Below, one piece after another: positions 5,992 through 6,336 of a stretch of DNA of 6,336 nt. The first letter of the stretch is position 1. Every line of letters starts with the position of its first letter. Location: NCBI GenBank assembly GCA_938041595.1, contig CALITN010000151.1, forward strand, positions 1-6,336, in the 5' to 3' direction. A model generated the notes under the pieces. It ran no database searches. It was not told where the DNA came from and saw only the letters and a program-made list of their open reading frames with translations. A program made the translations under genes and the position numbers. Source of the DNA: an uncultured Flavobacteriaceae bacterium. GTDB taxonomy: Bacteria > Bacteroidota > Bacteroidia > Flavobacteriales > Flavobacteriaceae.

Positions 5992-6336
5992 ATGCAACTT
6001 CACCTTCGTGACGAAACAGCCCCTTTGATAAGTGTCCTTATAGGGCGTGCCGATCAGATGGGGCCACTGCCGAATCTAGAAGACCTTTACGATCCAAAAT
6101 CAAAAGCGCATCTCTTGGCGGGCACTTACCCCAAAGAATCCGATTTGATTCCGGAAATTAATGCCTTCAAAAGCGCATTGGAAAAGCATGGCGTTCAAGT
6201 ATTCCAGCCCGATCCTTTGATGGATTGCAATCAGATTTTTGCGCGGGACCTAGGTTTTGTGATCGATGATCTTTTTGTCCAATCCAATATACTCCCCCTT
6301 CGGGAAAAAGAATTGGAAGGATTGAAAAGCCTTTAT
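5992..6336 (+). CDS. Arginine deiminase / dimethylargininase-family protein, N-terminal part
   Basis: ATG 5992 opens 115 codons that run off the right edge. The N-terminus (LHLRDETAPLISVLIGR, then a GPLPNLEDLYDPKS segment and GTYPKESDLIPEI) and the motif CNQIFARDLGFVIDD (79-93) fit the guanidino-group-modifying enzyme superfamily. In that fold the N-FxRD segment contributes acidic residues that hold the substrate guanidinium. Known reactions in the superfamily are hydrolysis of arginine to citrulline, of methylated arginine to citrulline, and amidino transfer; which applies cannot be told here. The catalytic His and C-terminal Cys lie beyond the window. There is no signal peptide, so it is probably cytoplasmic. 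It is divergent from the terB-like gene with 141 bases between starts. This is at best about 40 percent of the expected length of roughly 300 residues. Confidence 0.85.
   Translation, partial: MQLHLRDETAPLISVLIGRADQMGPLPNLEDLYDPKSKAHLLAGTYPKESDLIPEINAFKSALEKHGVQVFQPDPLMDCNQIFARDLGFVIDDLFVQSNILPLREKELEGLKSLY

Overview
The window looks like ordinary chromosomal DNA of a member of the Bacteroidota, most likely a flavobacterium or close relative. Three things point there: a fused ResB-CcsA cytochrome c maturation protein of about 1040 residues; the gene neighbourhood DUF2520 - kdsC-like - maf; and several intergenic matches to the Bacteroidota -7 promoter element TAnnTTTG combined with an absence of usable Shine-Dalgarno sequences before the starts. 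There is no sign of phage, transposon, tRNA, rRNA or CRISPR.

Layout. Positions 1-1683 (minus strand) hold a tight three-gene cluster read right to left: a Rossmann/DUF2520 protein, a KdsC-like HAD phosphatase overlapping it by 14 bases, and a Maf-type nucleotide pyrophosphatase starting 1 base after the kdsC stop and running off the left edge. Positions 1684-2084 contain a divergent intergenic gap and a plus-strand reading frame for a three-helix membrane protein, broken by a TAG at codon 21. Positions 2085-5210 hold the large ccsBA gene (heme export and cytochrome c heme attachment), followed 11 bases later by a 71-residue two-helix membrane protein, probably in the same operon. A TerB-like gene converges on it (5434-5850, minus), and the two genes share a TTAA in which both stop codons are read. 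A 141-base divergent promoter region with a symmetric A9-GG-T9 tract separates terB from the start of an arginine deiminase/dimethylargininase-family gene that leaves the right edge.

The genes form separate housekeeping units: envelope/nucleotide-pool genes on the left, cytochrome c biogenesis in the middle, and a stress-type TerB protein beside a guanidino-modifying enzyme on the right. I see no convincing new multi-gene system. The points most worth checking are the interrupted membrane ORF upstream of ccsBA, whose first 20 residues resemble the CcsBA N-terminus, and the internal 32-residue repeat of the small membrane protein.
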